Source of the DNA: JAWBOW01 sp038825775
Lineage (GTDB): Archaea > Nanobdellota > Nanobdellia > Woesearchaeales > WAPY01
Length of the DNA: 51,688 nt
Assembly (NCBI GenBank): GCA_038825775.1
Contig: JAWBOW010000002.1
Coordinates: 1-51,688 of the forward strand
Direction of reading: 5' to 3'
The translations under genes and the position numbers were made by a program. This document shows positions 1 to 8,051 of this stretch, piece after piece (the first letter of the stretch is position 1; every line of letters starts with the position of its first letter). The notes under the pieces are model-generated. The model searched no databases, was not told the DNA's origin, and worked only from the letters and a program-made list of their open reading frames with translations.

Positions 1-21
1 TGAAAGATTAAAATAAAAAAA

Positions 22-1374
22 TCAAAAGTTTATTCCCTTAAAATTCTTCATTAAACTTTGAAGGTTTTTTGGAATCTTAGAACCCCTAATTTGGGACCTC
101 AACATTTTTGCAAGCTTTTTTGATTGTCTGTATTGTTTTAATAATAATCTTATATCACTAACAGGAACTCCAGAACCCTTGGATATTCTGTTAATTCTAC
201 TTATATTAATTATGTCCGGGTTTTCAAGCTCTTCCTTAGTCATTGAATCCATAGCATACCTCCACTTCTCAAGCTTTTCCTGCTGCACGTCCAACAATTC
301 TTTTGGGAGTTTAAAACTTGAGAATCCTGGAATCAAATCAACTATTTTTGATAAGGGCCCCATCTTTTTCATAGCAATCATTTGGTCGTATAAATCCTTT
401 AGAGTGAATTTTCCTTCCAAAAATTTTTTAGTTAAATCTTCTGCTTTTTCTTCAGGAACCGCTTCCCTAACCTTTTCAAGCAACGATTTTAAATCACCAA
501 AACCTAATAGTCTTGAAACAAAACCCTCTGGGTCAAAAACCTCTAAATCATTTATTTTCTCTCCAACCCCAATAAACTTTACAAAAGCTCCTGTTGCTTT
601 ACAAGCAGTTATAGCACCTCCTCCTTTAGCAGTTCCTTCAAGTTTTGTAATTATAACTCCTGTAATCCCACAATTCTCATGAAAGGCTTCTGCTTGTTTT
701 TTAGCAGCTTGTCCAATATCAGCGCTTAAAACTAATAAAACCTCGTCAGGCATTATTTTTTGCTTTAAACTCTTCATCTCTAAAACCAAGTCCTCTGAAA
801 GAGCATCCCTTCCAGCAGTATCAACAATAACAACGTCATAGTTTTTTAGTTTTGTTTTAAACTCCTCAAAAATATTTAGAGGATTCTTTTCGTTCTTGTT
901 TCCAAAAACATCAACATTAATTTGTGAGCCAAGTTGTAATAATTGTTCATAAGCTGCTGGCCTATAAGTGTCTGTTTGTAACATCGCAACTTTAAATCCT
1001 CTTTTCTTAAAATAATTTGCAAGTTTAGCAGCAGTTGTTGTTTTGCCACTAGCGTATAAACCAACAAGCATTATAAAAAAAGGTGTTTTTGTAACATTAA
1101 TCCTTGCTTCTTTCTCTCCCAAAAATTTAACTAATTCCTCATAAACAATCTTCATTATAACTTCTTTTTTTGTCAGTCCAGGAATTTCTTCCTTCAAAGC
1201 CCTTGATTTTATCCTTTCAGAAAGTTCAAAAACAAGATTAACATCTACATCACTTTGTAATAAAGCCCTTTGAATATCCCTAACAATCTCCTCAATTAGA
1301 GATTTATCTACAAAAACACTCTTCATTAACTTATCAAGAGTATTTCTTAATCCCTGACTTAGTTTTTCAAGCAT
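22..1374 (-). CDS. srp54: Signal recognition particle GTPase SRP54
   Basis: SRP54 binds 7S RNA and signal sequences and delivers ribosomes to the membrane receptor FtsY. The 450-aa protein has the N domain (about residues 1-85), a Ras-like G domain with P-loop GLYASGKT (about 105-112), DTYRPAA, VDTAGRD and TKLEGTAKGG motifs, and a C-terminal methionine-containing M domain. The open frame runs upstream to 1497, but family homology begins at MLEKLSQGL, and a minus-strand TATA element (TTTATATA, 1399-1406) lies about 28 nt before this ATG, implying a leaderless mRNA. The upstream part would overlap the 5S rRNA. The G1 loop is unusual: most SRP GTPases read GxQGSGKT, whereas here Gln is Tyr and Gly is Ala. 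The assignment is secure. Confidence 0.96.
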   Translation of the reverse strand: MLEKLSQGLRNTLDKLMKSVFVDKSLIEEIVRDIQRALLQSDVDVNLVFELSERIKSRALKEEIPGLTKKEVIMKIVYEELVKFLGEKEARINVTKTPFFIMLVGLYASGKTTTAAKLANYFKKRGFKVAMLQTDTYRPAAYEQLLQLGSQINVDVFGNKNEKNPLNIFEEFKTKLKNYDVVIVDTAGRDALSEDLVLEMKSLKQKIMPDEVLLVLSADIGQAAKKQAEAFHENCGITGVIITKLEGTAKGGGAITACKATGAFVKFIGVGEKINDLEVFDPEGFVSRLLGFGDLKSLLEKVREAVPEEKAEDLTKKFLEGKFTLKDLYDQMIAMKKMGPLSKIVDLIPGFSSFKLPKELLDVQQEKLEKWRYAMDSMTKEELENPDIINISRINRISKGSGVPVSDIRLLLKQYRQSKKLAKMLRSQIRGSKIPKNLQSLMKNFKGINF

Positions 1375-1398
1375 GATAAAAAAAGAACAAGAAAACAA

Positions 1399-1406
1399 TA
1401 TATAAA
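1399..1406 (-). promoter_or_regulatory. TATA box of srp54
   Basis: On the minus strand the sequence reads TTTATATA, about 28 nt before the chosen SRP54 ATG at 1374. That is the spacing of an archaeal promoter feeding a leaderless transcript. The placement is inference from spacing and supports the internal start. Confidence 0.5.
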
Positions 1407-1431
1407 AGTTATGAAAAAATAAAGCGCAAAA

Positions 1432-1446
1432 CGAAATCTTTAAATA
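1432..1446 (+). promoter_or_regulatory. BRE/TATA promoter of 5S rRNA
   Basis: CGAAATCTTTAAATA forms a purine-rich BRE followed by TATA element TTTAAATA. It ends about 25 nt before the 5S rRNA 5' end. A 14/15 identical copy lies at 1653-1667 upstream of TFB. Confidence 0.65.
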
Positions 1447-1470
1447 ATACTTAAGGACAACTTTAGTTCT

Positions 1471-1587
<117 letters not shown>

Positions 1588-1652
1588 ATTTTTTATTCTT
1601 GATTTCTTAATTTAGATTTATTAAATTTCTATTAAAAGAATATTCTAAAAAC

Positions 1653-1667
1653 CGAAAGCTTTAAATA
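1653..1667 (+). promoter_or_regulatory. Strong BRE/TATA promoter upstream of TFB (5S-like)
   Basis: CGAAAGCTTTAAATA matches the 5S rRNA promoter at 14 of 15 positions. Expected initiation is near 1692, about 130 nt before the TFB ATG. A second TATA-like element (TTATAAATA, about 1705-1713) lies closer. The palindrome TTGCTAGCAA (1741-1750), followed by a T run, lies in the intervening leader. This is either a long TFB 5' leader or a promoter for a short stable RNA. Confidence 0.5.
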
Positions 1668-1822
1668 TTAGTTCTTTTGTCTATATTTAAAGTTATCGCA
1701 AAAGTTATAAATATTTTCATCAAAACCTGCTGATTTTTGATTGCTAGCAATTTTTTTGTTTTTTATGCGAACAAACAAATTCTTCTAAAAACTAAAAAAA
1801 TAAAAAAATTAGGGGGTATAAA

Positions 1823-2740
1823 ATGACTTACATAAAAAAATGTCCTGAGTGTGGTTCTGTAAATTTATATTATGATAAGGAAAGGGGAGAAATAATTTGT
1901 AAGGATTGTGGTTTTGTAATAGACGATAGAATGGTTGATTTTGGCCAAGAATGGAGAGAATTTGAAGAAGGTGGTGAAGAGAGTGAGAGGAGGGGTGGTG
2001 CTCCAACAACATACACCCAATACGATCAAGGACTTGGAACAGATGTTGGAAGGAAATCTGATTTAAGCCAACTTTCTGGAAAAACAAGAAACAAGTTTTT
2101 TAGATTAAGAAAATGGCAGTATAGGATAAGCACTGCCATTGAGAGAAACTTAAAATTAGCATTAGCAGAATTAAAAAGGGTTTCTTCTTATTTAAAACTT
2201 CCAAAATCAGTTGAAGAGGACTCTGCAAGAATTTATACATTAGCAGTTCAGAGAGGGCTTGTAAGGGGAAGATCTATGGAATCAGTTGTTGCTGGTGCTC
2301 TTTATGCTGCTTGTAGGCGTCATGAAGTTCCAAGAACATTAGATGAGATTTCAGAAGCTTCTGGAATTGACAAAAAAGAAATTGGAAGAACTTATAGGTT
2401 CATAACAAGAGAATTACAAATAAAAATTATCCCAAGCAATCCTGTTGATTACATTGCAAGGTTTGCTTCTGCTTTAAAACTCAATCCTGAAACCCAAAGT
2501 CATGCTGTTGAAATTTTGGATAAAGCACAAAAAGCAGAACTTACTTCTGGAAGAGGACCTACTGGGATTGCTGCTGCAGCATTGTATGTTGCTGCTCTAA
2601 TACACGGTGAGAAGAGAACACAAAGAGAGGTTGCTGATGTTGCAGGCGTTACAGAAGTCACTATAAGAAACAGGTATAAAGAGTTGCTTGAAAAACTCGA
2701 TTTGGAAAAGGAAATTAAAAAGGTTAAAAAGAAGAAATAA
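1823..2740 (+). CDS. tfb: Transcription initiation factor IIB (TFB)
   Basis: TFB bridges TBP on the TATA box and RNA polymerase and reads the BRE. The 305-aa protein has an N-terminal zinc ribbon (CPECGS near residue 8, CKDCGF near residue 27), a B-reader/linker with the conserved DFGQEWREF stretch, and two cyclin-like repeats covering about residues 100-295, ending in a Lys-rich tail. Length is normal for archaeal TFB. The ATG is preceded by the purine-rich ribosome site AGGGGGT, so this mRNA has a leader, unlike several neighbours. TBP (32.3 kb) and TFE (13.8 kb) are also in the window. Confidence 0.97.
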   Translation: MTYIKKCPECGSVNLYYDKERGEIICKDCGFVIDDRMVDFGQEWREFEEGGEESERRGGAPTTYTQYDQGLGTDVGRKSDLSQLSGKTRNKFFRLRKWQYRISTAIERNLKLALAELKRVSSYLKLPKSVEEDSARIYTLAVQRGLVRGRSMESVVAGALYAACRRHEVPRTLDEISEASGIDKKEIGRTYRFITRELQIKIIPSNPVDYIARFASALKLNPETQSHAVEILDKAQKAELTSGRGPTGIAAAALYVAALIHGEKRTQREVADVAGVTEVTIRNRYKELLEKLDLEKEIKKVKKKK

Positions 2741-2786
2741 AATTTTTATTTTTTATCAATTTTTGGGGGTGGTGGATGGAGTTTAA

Positions 2787-3224
2787 ATGGAAGAGGTTTT
2801 TTTGGATTTTAATTTGGTAAAAATTTATTATGATGATTATAAAAAAACAAGAGATTTTTCTCTTTTAGAAAAAATTTTAAACACTCAAAAAATAGAATTA
2901 GCAAGTTTTAGTCCAAACCAAAAGATAAGTTGTTGTTTAAGGATAAATGATGAAAGATACACTTCTAAAATTAAAGAGATAGAAGATTCTGTTTTTGAGA
3001 ATATAAAAAGGGATGTGGCAAATAGTGTATCAAGAGAGTTTGGAATTGTTTTAAACCCAACAGAATATGGTTTTCTATACGGATTGCCGTTTCTTGGACA
3101 AAAAGTTGTAATAAAAAAAGATGAGGGAAAATTCTGTTTTTTTGGTTACTACGAGAGCATTCCAATAATGTGTTATCTCATTATGGAAGTGTTAGAAAGA
3201 GTTTTTGAAAAGGAAAATAAATGA
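2787..3224 (+). CDS. Hypothetical protein, 145 aa
   Basis: I do not recognise this protein. It is a soluble 145-aa product without signal peptide or membrane segment. It has mixed alpha/beta character and a hydrophobic Gly-rich stretch (YGFLYGLPFLGQKVV) near residues 91-105. Coding looks real: acidic/lysine-rich composition like its neighbours, start 46 nt after TFB on the same strand, with a GGGGGTGGTGG purine tract ahead of the start. It ends one base before the convergent MGMT gene. It may be co-transcribed with TFB. Confidence 0.7.
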   Translation: MEEVFLDFNLVKIYYDDYKKTRDFSLLEKILNTQKIELASFSPNQKISCCLRINDERYTSKIKEIEDSVFENIKRDVANSVSREFGIVLNPTEYGFLYGLPFLGQKVVIKKDEGKFCFFGYYESIPIMCYLIMEVLERVFEKENK

Positions 3225-3225
3225 T

Positions 3226-3531
3226 TTATTTGTGTTTTGGTTTGAAAAGAACTTCTTCAAAATTAATCACTCTTTTATTTTTTATTATTATTCCTTCTTT
3301 TTTTAAAATCTTAATCTTTTCTTTAGTCCCCTTTGCATAACCTCCAACAAAACCATTACTTTTTATAACTCTGTGACAAGGAACATTCTTGTAAGGGTTT
3401 TTATTCAAAGCGTTTCCAACCAATCTGTAAGCTTTTGTTTTTAATGCTTCTGCAACAAGCTTATAAGTTGTTATTCTTCCTTTTGGAATTTTTGAAACAA
3501 CAGCATAAACTCTCTCATAAAAATTGTTCAT
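3226..3531 (-). CDS. ogt: Methylated-DNA--protein-cysteine methyltransferase (MGMT/AGT)
   Basis: This suicide repair enzyme transfers alkyl groups from O6-alkylguanine to its own cysteine. The 101-aa protein is essentially only the C-terminal DNA-binding and active-site domain, with the signature PCHRV (acceptor Cys) and the helix-turn-helix segment TTYKLVAEAL. The usual N-terminal domain is absent, as in alkyltransferase minimal forms. The ATG at 3531 overlaps the TGA of the upstream fusion gene (ATGA), with GAGGTG as ribosome site. The in-frame GTG at 3540 lies within that site and is rejected. It is the last gene of the secF operon. An alkyltransferase-like protein is less likely because the Cys is present. 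Confidence 0.92.
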   Translation of the reverse strand: MNNFYERVYAVVSKIPKGRITTYKLVAEALKTKAYRLVGNALNKNPYKNVPCHRVIKSNGFVGGYAKGTKEKIKILKKEGIIIKNKRVINFEEVLFKPKHK

Positions 3532-4748
3532 GAAAAACACCTCAAAATTTGATCAGTTATTTTTTTATAATAAGAATCAAAATTATCAAAATCCCTTTTT
3601 ACAACAATGTATTTTTTGTGCTCTTTTGAGATTTTTATCAATTCTTCTGTATTAACATTCATTTCATTTTTAACAATTTCCTTAAATTTTAACGAGTTAA
3701 AAAATTGAATTATTTGTGTTAAATTCTTTGGTTTTTTAGAATTATGTGCTCTTTCAAAATCAATCATTTTAACATCAAAATTATTTGTTTTCTTCTCAAT
3801 AAAGATGTGCTTTAAAGGATTGCATAACTCTTCCTTGTTAATTCCTAAGAAGTCCATAATCAAGCACTGCCTTATCAGTTCTTTAAGAACTATTAGAATA
3901 TTCTTTTTTTTGTTTTTGCTCAGAAAATCAAGTATTAAATCACCTTTAATAAATTCCATAACAACAAAGTTTTTTCCTCTAAAATAAACCTTTGGTCCTA
4001 TGTTGAATTTGTTTAAAAGTTTAAGTGTTTTAAACTCGTTATCAATCACATTTTTAGCACTTGTTTTTGGGCTTAAAACCTTAACCGCAACGTTCTTATT
4101 TTTAAATTTGGCTTTATAAACAAAACTCCTCTTGCCTTTTGCAAGAAAACTTATTTTTTCTAGTTTTTTGTTTTTCAAAAATTCTTGCTTAAAAATCTTA
4201 TAAAGGTAAATTGTTTCAAACAAAACCTTTTTTGAATTAATTTGCTCATAAAAAAACCCATTTTTAATTATTAAATCTTCAACAATATTTTTATTTGTTA
4301 ATGAAGAAAAAACCAAAAGACAAAACCCATTATCTCTTAAATGATTGTTTAGTTTTGATAAAAATTTAGAAATTATTTCATAACCATTTTTCCCCCCGCA
4401 AACAGCAAGTGCCACTTCTTTATCTTCTCCTTTCATCTCAGGCAAATAAGGAGGATTAAATATTATAATGTCAAACTTTCCCTTTATGTTTTGGAACAAA
4501 TCAGAAACAACAAATCTTATCCCTTTATTACCATACTTTTGCTTAGCACACCTTATGGCATAAGGATTTATGTCTGAGGCTGTTACAATCGCATTAAAAT
4601 CAGAACACTTAACAGCTATCAATGCAGAACCAGTTCCCAATTCTAAAACCCTTTTATTATTGAAGATTTCTTTATTTTTTTCAATAAAATCAACTATTAA
4701 AAAAGTGTCCTCTGCCGGCTCATAAATAAAGGTCTTTTCAACAACCAT
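3528..4748 (-). CDS. HemK2/Mtq2-type protein methyltransferase fused to a Bud32/RIO-like kinase domain
   Basis: Residues 1-190 are a HemK2/PrmC-type methyltransferase: an EPAEDTFL opening typical of the archaeal/eukaryotic HEMK2 branch, SAM motif LELGTGSA (about 35-42) and catalytic NPPY (98-101). That family N5-methylates the Gln of the GGQ motif in class I release factors, and aRF1 is encoded at 31 kb. Residues about 196-406 are a small kinase-like domain: a glycine-poor loop LAKGKRSFVY, a VAIK-like Lys in VAVKV (K223), and a DFG-like IDFERA (about 329-334). The catalytic loop is NPLKHIF rather than HxD, resembling the archaeal predicted Ser/Thr kinase family COG2112 (from memory). I see no stop or frameshift between the halves, so I read it as a true fusion. 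Confidence 0.88.
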   Translation of the reverse strand: MVVEKTFIYEPAEDTFLIVDFIEKNKEIFNNKRVLELGTGSALIAVKCSDFNAIVTASDINPYAIRCAKQKYGNKGIRFVVSDLFQNIKGKFDIIIFNPPYLPEMKGEDKEVALAVCGGKNGYEIISKFLSKLNNHLRDNGFCLLVFSSLTNKNIVEDLIIKNGFFYEQINSKKVLFETIYLYKIFKQEFLKNKKLEKISFLAKGKRSFVYKAKFKNKNVAVKVLSPKTSAKNVIDNEFKTLKLLNKFNIGPKVYFRGKNFVVMEFIKGDLILDFLSKNKKKNILIVLKELIRQCLIMDFLGINKEELCNPLKHIFIEKKTNNFDVKMIDFERAHNSKKPKNLTQIIQFFNSLKFKEIVKNEMNVNTEELIKISKEHKKYIVVKRDFDNFDSYYKKITDQILRCFS

Positions 4749-4753
4749 TTTTT

Positions 4754-5320
4754 CTAAAAGTTTGGTTTCTTATCAACAGATTTTAAAAATAAGATAATAA
4801 TTCTTGTTGTTTTTTCAGGTGTGAGTTTTGTGGTGTCAATAACCAAATCATAATTTTTTAAGTCATTATAAATTATGCCGTATGTTTTTTTATACCTTTT
4901 TAACTCTGATTTTTTTCTTGTTCTTATGCTTTGAATTACTTCATTTAAGTTTTTATAGTTTTCACTTATTCTTTTATTTTCAACATTATTTATTTCCTTA
5001 AGTATTCTTTTAGCTGCTACTTCTTCATCACACTTTAAAAAGACCTTTATTGATTTTGGTATAAAATAAAATGCAATTCTTGAATCAACAACATAATTAT
5101 CCTTTTTTGAAATCTCAATTAGTTTTGAATCCAAGTATTTGTCAATCTCTAAGTTTTCTTCTGCTAATTTATTTATTTCAACAATTCCCTTATTATTTTT
5201 TAACGCAAGTTCTCTTAAAAAAGAGCCAATTGAAAAGTATTTTAATCCTAATTTTTTAGCAAGTATTTTTGCTACTGTTGATTTTCCAGCTCCTGGTTCT
5301 CCAGAAATAGTTATTATCAT
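4754..5320 (-). CDS. cmk: Cytidylate kinase (archaeal type)
   Basis: This enzyme phosphorylates CMP/dCMP with ATP, feeding nucleotide pools. The 188-aa protein begins MIITISGEPGAGKST, a P-loop at the extreme N terminus, followed by LGLKYFSIGSFLREL, as in archaeal short Cmk. The substrate/lid region contains VVDSRIAFYF and ISENYKNLN. It sits between secD (4-nt gap) and the HemK2-kinase fusion (5-nt gap) in a tight minus-strand operon. An adenylate kinase-like role is less likely given the DSRIAF motif. Length is typical. Confidence 0.9.
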   Translation of the reverse strand: MIITISGEPGAGKSTVAKILAKKLGLKYFSIGSFLRELALKNNKGIVEINKLAEENLEIDKYLDSKLIEISKKDNYVVDSRIAFYFIPKSIKVFLKCDEEVAAKRILKEINNVENKRISENYKNLNEVIQSIRTRKKSELKRYKKTYGIIYNDLKNYDLVIDTTKLTPEKTTRIIILFLKSVDKKPNF

Positions 5321-5324
5321 TTTT

Positions 5325-7034
5325 TTATTTTGATGTTAAAATTTCAACAATCTTTGCATATGTTGGTCTTGTTATAAGCACACCAACTGTTATTCCAACA
5401 ATTATTGTTATTGCAAAACCCCTTAACAAACCAGCACCTGCTAACATTAGTGGAATCATAGCAAACAAGGTTGTTAAATAACTTCCAGTAATTATCGAAA
5501 AAGCACTCTTTATCTTTTGAGCCCAAGTATAGGATCTTCTTGATTCTCCCTTTAATGCTTCATCAGTTATTATTATTTGATGATCCACTCCTGAACCGAT
5601 AGAAGCAATTAGTCCTGCTATTGCTGCCAAATCAATATTCCAGTTTAACAATGACAAAACAGAAATTGTTATTATTAACTCTGAGAGTGATGTGAGCATT
5701 ATAGGAACTACAAGCTTTATTTTCTTATAAAACAAAAATATTATTAAAGAAACTGTTATGAACGCAAAAATAGCCATTAAAAGAATATTCTTTATGAATT
5801 TTTGTCCGAGTGAAGGGGTTATTGTATCTTGGCTTACAATCTCTAATTTTAAAGGCAGAGAACCTGTTTGTATTATTGTTTGTAATCTTTTCATATTCTT
5901 TATTGCTTCATTAATAGCATCTTCTTGGCTTAATCCAGAACCATAACCAGTAATCATGATCTCTGTTGCTTTTTTTCCTTTTAACTCAGCAGATATTCTT
6001 AAACTATCAACTAATTTATCATCCAAATAAAAATCAATGTTTTGGCTCAAATAAGATTCTCCTCCTTCAGAAATAACATCTAAGTTTGATGTTGCCCTTG
6101 CTTGTTTCTCTGCTGCTTCTTGGCTTAAAGTAACTGAAAACCTAAACTTGCAATAATAATTTCCATCAGAGGCTTTAAAGCAACCTCTAGTAGGATCAAT
6201 ACCAGAACACTCTGCACTCATGCAAACATACTTAATATCTGTTCCTGTAAATATTGTTTCATTATTTATTTTTGTCTCAAACTTTCCTTGACTTTTTATT
6301 AATGCTAAAACATCCTCTTCGCTTACACCAGCAACTTCGACAATTATATAATTGTTTCCTGAAAGGTCTGATGCTTCTCTTACAGTAATATCTGAGAGTC
6401 CATAAACATTTATTCTCTGCTTTAAATTATCAATTGTTATTTGAAAGTCCTCTGGAGTTGCATTCTTTTCAACAGCCTTTAAAATAATTCTTATTCCGCC
6501 CTCAATATCAATACCAAACTTTATGTTGCTCTTAGGAGCATTATAAACCTTTAAGCCAATATCCTCAACACCCTTTATTTCTTCCCTAAACTTATCAACT
6601 TCTATAGTCTTTGTTATGTTTTTTGTTGTATTTGTCTCATCATCAAAAATTTCTTCAATAATTGTTTGGTTTTCCTTCTCCCCAAGCGGAATTCTTTCAA
6701 TTATTGGTTTTGTATACAACTTATAAGTTGCTTTTGTTGTTTTTATAATAATTGTTTGGTTATAAGTAAAATCTTTTATGATGTTATAATAATCATTAAC
6801 ATCCCTAACTGGAATGTTGTTGATTAAAATTATTTTTTCTCTTGACATTGGAAGTTGGTTTGCTGTTGGTCCTCTAATTCCTGCAAGATAAGCAGCGCTT
6901 TCTGGCTTAACACTCCTAATAACAACACCACTATTCCAAGGCTTTGGCTGTATAACTATTAAAGCACAAAATAGTATAAACAAAAACAGTATTATTCTCC
7001 AATTCAGCAATAGACGCTTTATTTTTGTGCTCAT
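5325..7034 (-). CDS. secD: Protein translocase subunit SecD
   Basis: SecD works with SecF to drive late steps of Sec export from the outer face of the membrane. The 569-aa protein has an N-terminal TM helix (about 11-27), a large extracytoplasmic region starting with a PDZ-like segment (SAAYLAGIRG), the signature GIDIEGGIRI and a P1 head, then five C-terminal TM segments with GLIASIGSGVDHQIII. Four cysteines in the ectodomain (about residues 275-300, CMSAECSG..CFK..YCKF) could form disulfides. It follows secF by 23 nt. Confidence 0.95.
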   Translation of the reverse strand: MSTKIKRLLLNWRIILFLFILFCALIVIQPKPWNSGVVIRSVKPESAAYLAGIRGPTANQLPMSREKIILINNIPVRDVNDYYNIIKDFTYNQTIIIKTTKATYKLYTKPIIERIPLGEKENQTIIEEIFDDETNTTKNITKTIEVDKFREEIKGVEDIGLKVYNAPKSNIKFGIDIEGGIRIILKAVEKNATPEDFQITIDNLKQRINVYGLSDITVREASDLSGNNYIIVEVAGVSEEDVLALIKSQGKFETKINNETIFTGTDIKYVCMSAECSGIDPTRGCFKASDGNYYCKFRFSVTLSQEAAEKQARATSNLDVISEGGESYLSQNIDFYLDDKLVDSLRISAELKGKKATEIMITGYGSGLSQEDAINEAIKNMKRLQTIIQTGSLPLKLEIVSQDTITPSLGQKFIKNILLMAIFAFITVSLIIFLFYKKIKLVVPIMLTSLSELIITISVLSLLNWNIDLAAIAGLIASIGSGVDHQIIITDEALKGESRRSYTWAQKIKSAFSIITGSYLTTLFAMIPLMLAGAGLLRGFAITIIVGITVGVLITRPTYAKIVEILTSK

Positions 7035-7057
7035 TTTTTATTAACTCTTTTTTATTT

Positions 7058-7957
7058 TTATTTTGATTTTTGTTTTTCTCTTCTTGCAATGTAAAGTTTT
7101 AAAAATGAAGTATTTCCTACCCAAGTGTTAAAAACATCAAGTGAAAGTCCAATCATTAAGATAATCATTATTTCTTTAATAACAGTTGCTGTGCTCAAAA
7201 AATAACCAACTAATAAAGCACCAATTGTTGTTAAAGTCATTATTATACCTGTTTTCATTGCATCAAGTATTTTTTCATCAACTTCTTCAAACTTTGACTT
7301 TAAAGTTCTTGAAGTTAAGAGTATGTCAGTATCAACTGAATAACCAATTAACATTAAAAAGGCAGCTATTCCTGCGCTTGAAAGTTTCATGTTTAGTAAA
7401 GAAACTATTGATAGGGTTTCTGTTATGTCCAAAAAAGCACAAAACACTATATATGATGAAGGTGCTAAATTTCTAAAATAAATTAGAACAATTATTCCCA
7501 TTAGAATAAAAGAGAATATTATTGCCCTAATGATTTCTTTGTAAAAACTTTGGCCTAAAGTTGAGCCAACATTAACTGTAGTGTATTCTTTGTTTTTTAT
7601 AACTTCAAAATCCGATAGTGCTTTGATTATTTCCTCTTCTGAAAGTTCAGAACTCTCTATTACTAAACTCTTTTCTGTTAACCCAATTTCTCTAAAATTT
7701 ATGTCTTTACCCTTAAAAGTTGAGCGTAAAGTTTCTTTTATTAAGTTTGGATTGTCTGTTTTTGTGTTTAGAGTTACAATAACCCCTCCTTTGAGTGTTA
7801 TATCCCTCTGTATAAATTCTCCTGTTAATGAAAATTTAATTAGCACGGATAACATTAAAATAAAGAATATTGCAAATACTAGAATTATATTTAACTTGTA
7901 ATTCTTTAAAAATGAATTTTTAATTCTTAGTGAGATGTTTTGGATGTGCTTTTTCAT
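7058..7957 (-). CDS. secF: Protein translocase subunit SecF
   Basis: SecF is the partner of SecD in Sec-dependent export. The 299-aa protein has one N-terminal TM segment, a short ectodomain beginning with the conserved DITLKGGVIVTL, and a C-terminal bundle of TM helices with LIGYSVDTDILLTSR and TTIGALLVGYFLST. This is the first gene of the secF-secD-cmk-HemK2/kinase-ogt operon. A TATA element (minus-strand TATTTATAAATA, about 8000-8012) lies about 45-55 nt upstream of the ATG. Confidence 0.95.
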   Translation of the reverse strand: MKKHIQNISLRIKNSFLKNYKLNIILVFAIFFILMLSVLIKFSLTGEFIQRDITLKGGVIVTLNTKTDNPNLIKETLRSTFKGKDINFREIGLTEKSLVIESSELSEEEIIKALSDFEVIKNKEYTTVNVGSTLGQSFYKEIIRAIIFSFILMGIIVLIYFRNLAPSSYIVFCAFLDITETLSIVSLLNMKLSSAGIAAFLMLIGYSVDTDILLTSRTLKSKFEEVDEKILDAMKTGIIMTLTTIGALLVGYFLSTATVIKEIMIILMIGLSLDVFNTWVGNTSFLKLYIARREKQKSK

Positions 7958-8051
7958 AAACCTTACCTTTAAATTGTTTAGTTTTTAGGATAAAAAGAAC
8001 TATTTATAAATATTTTGATTTGTTTAAGTTAAAAATAAAACGATTTAAAAT

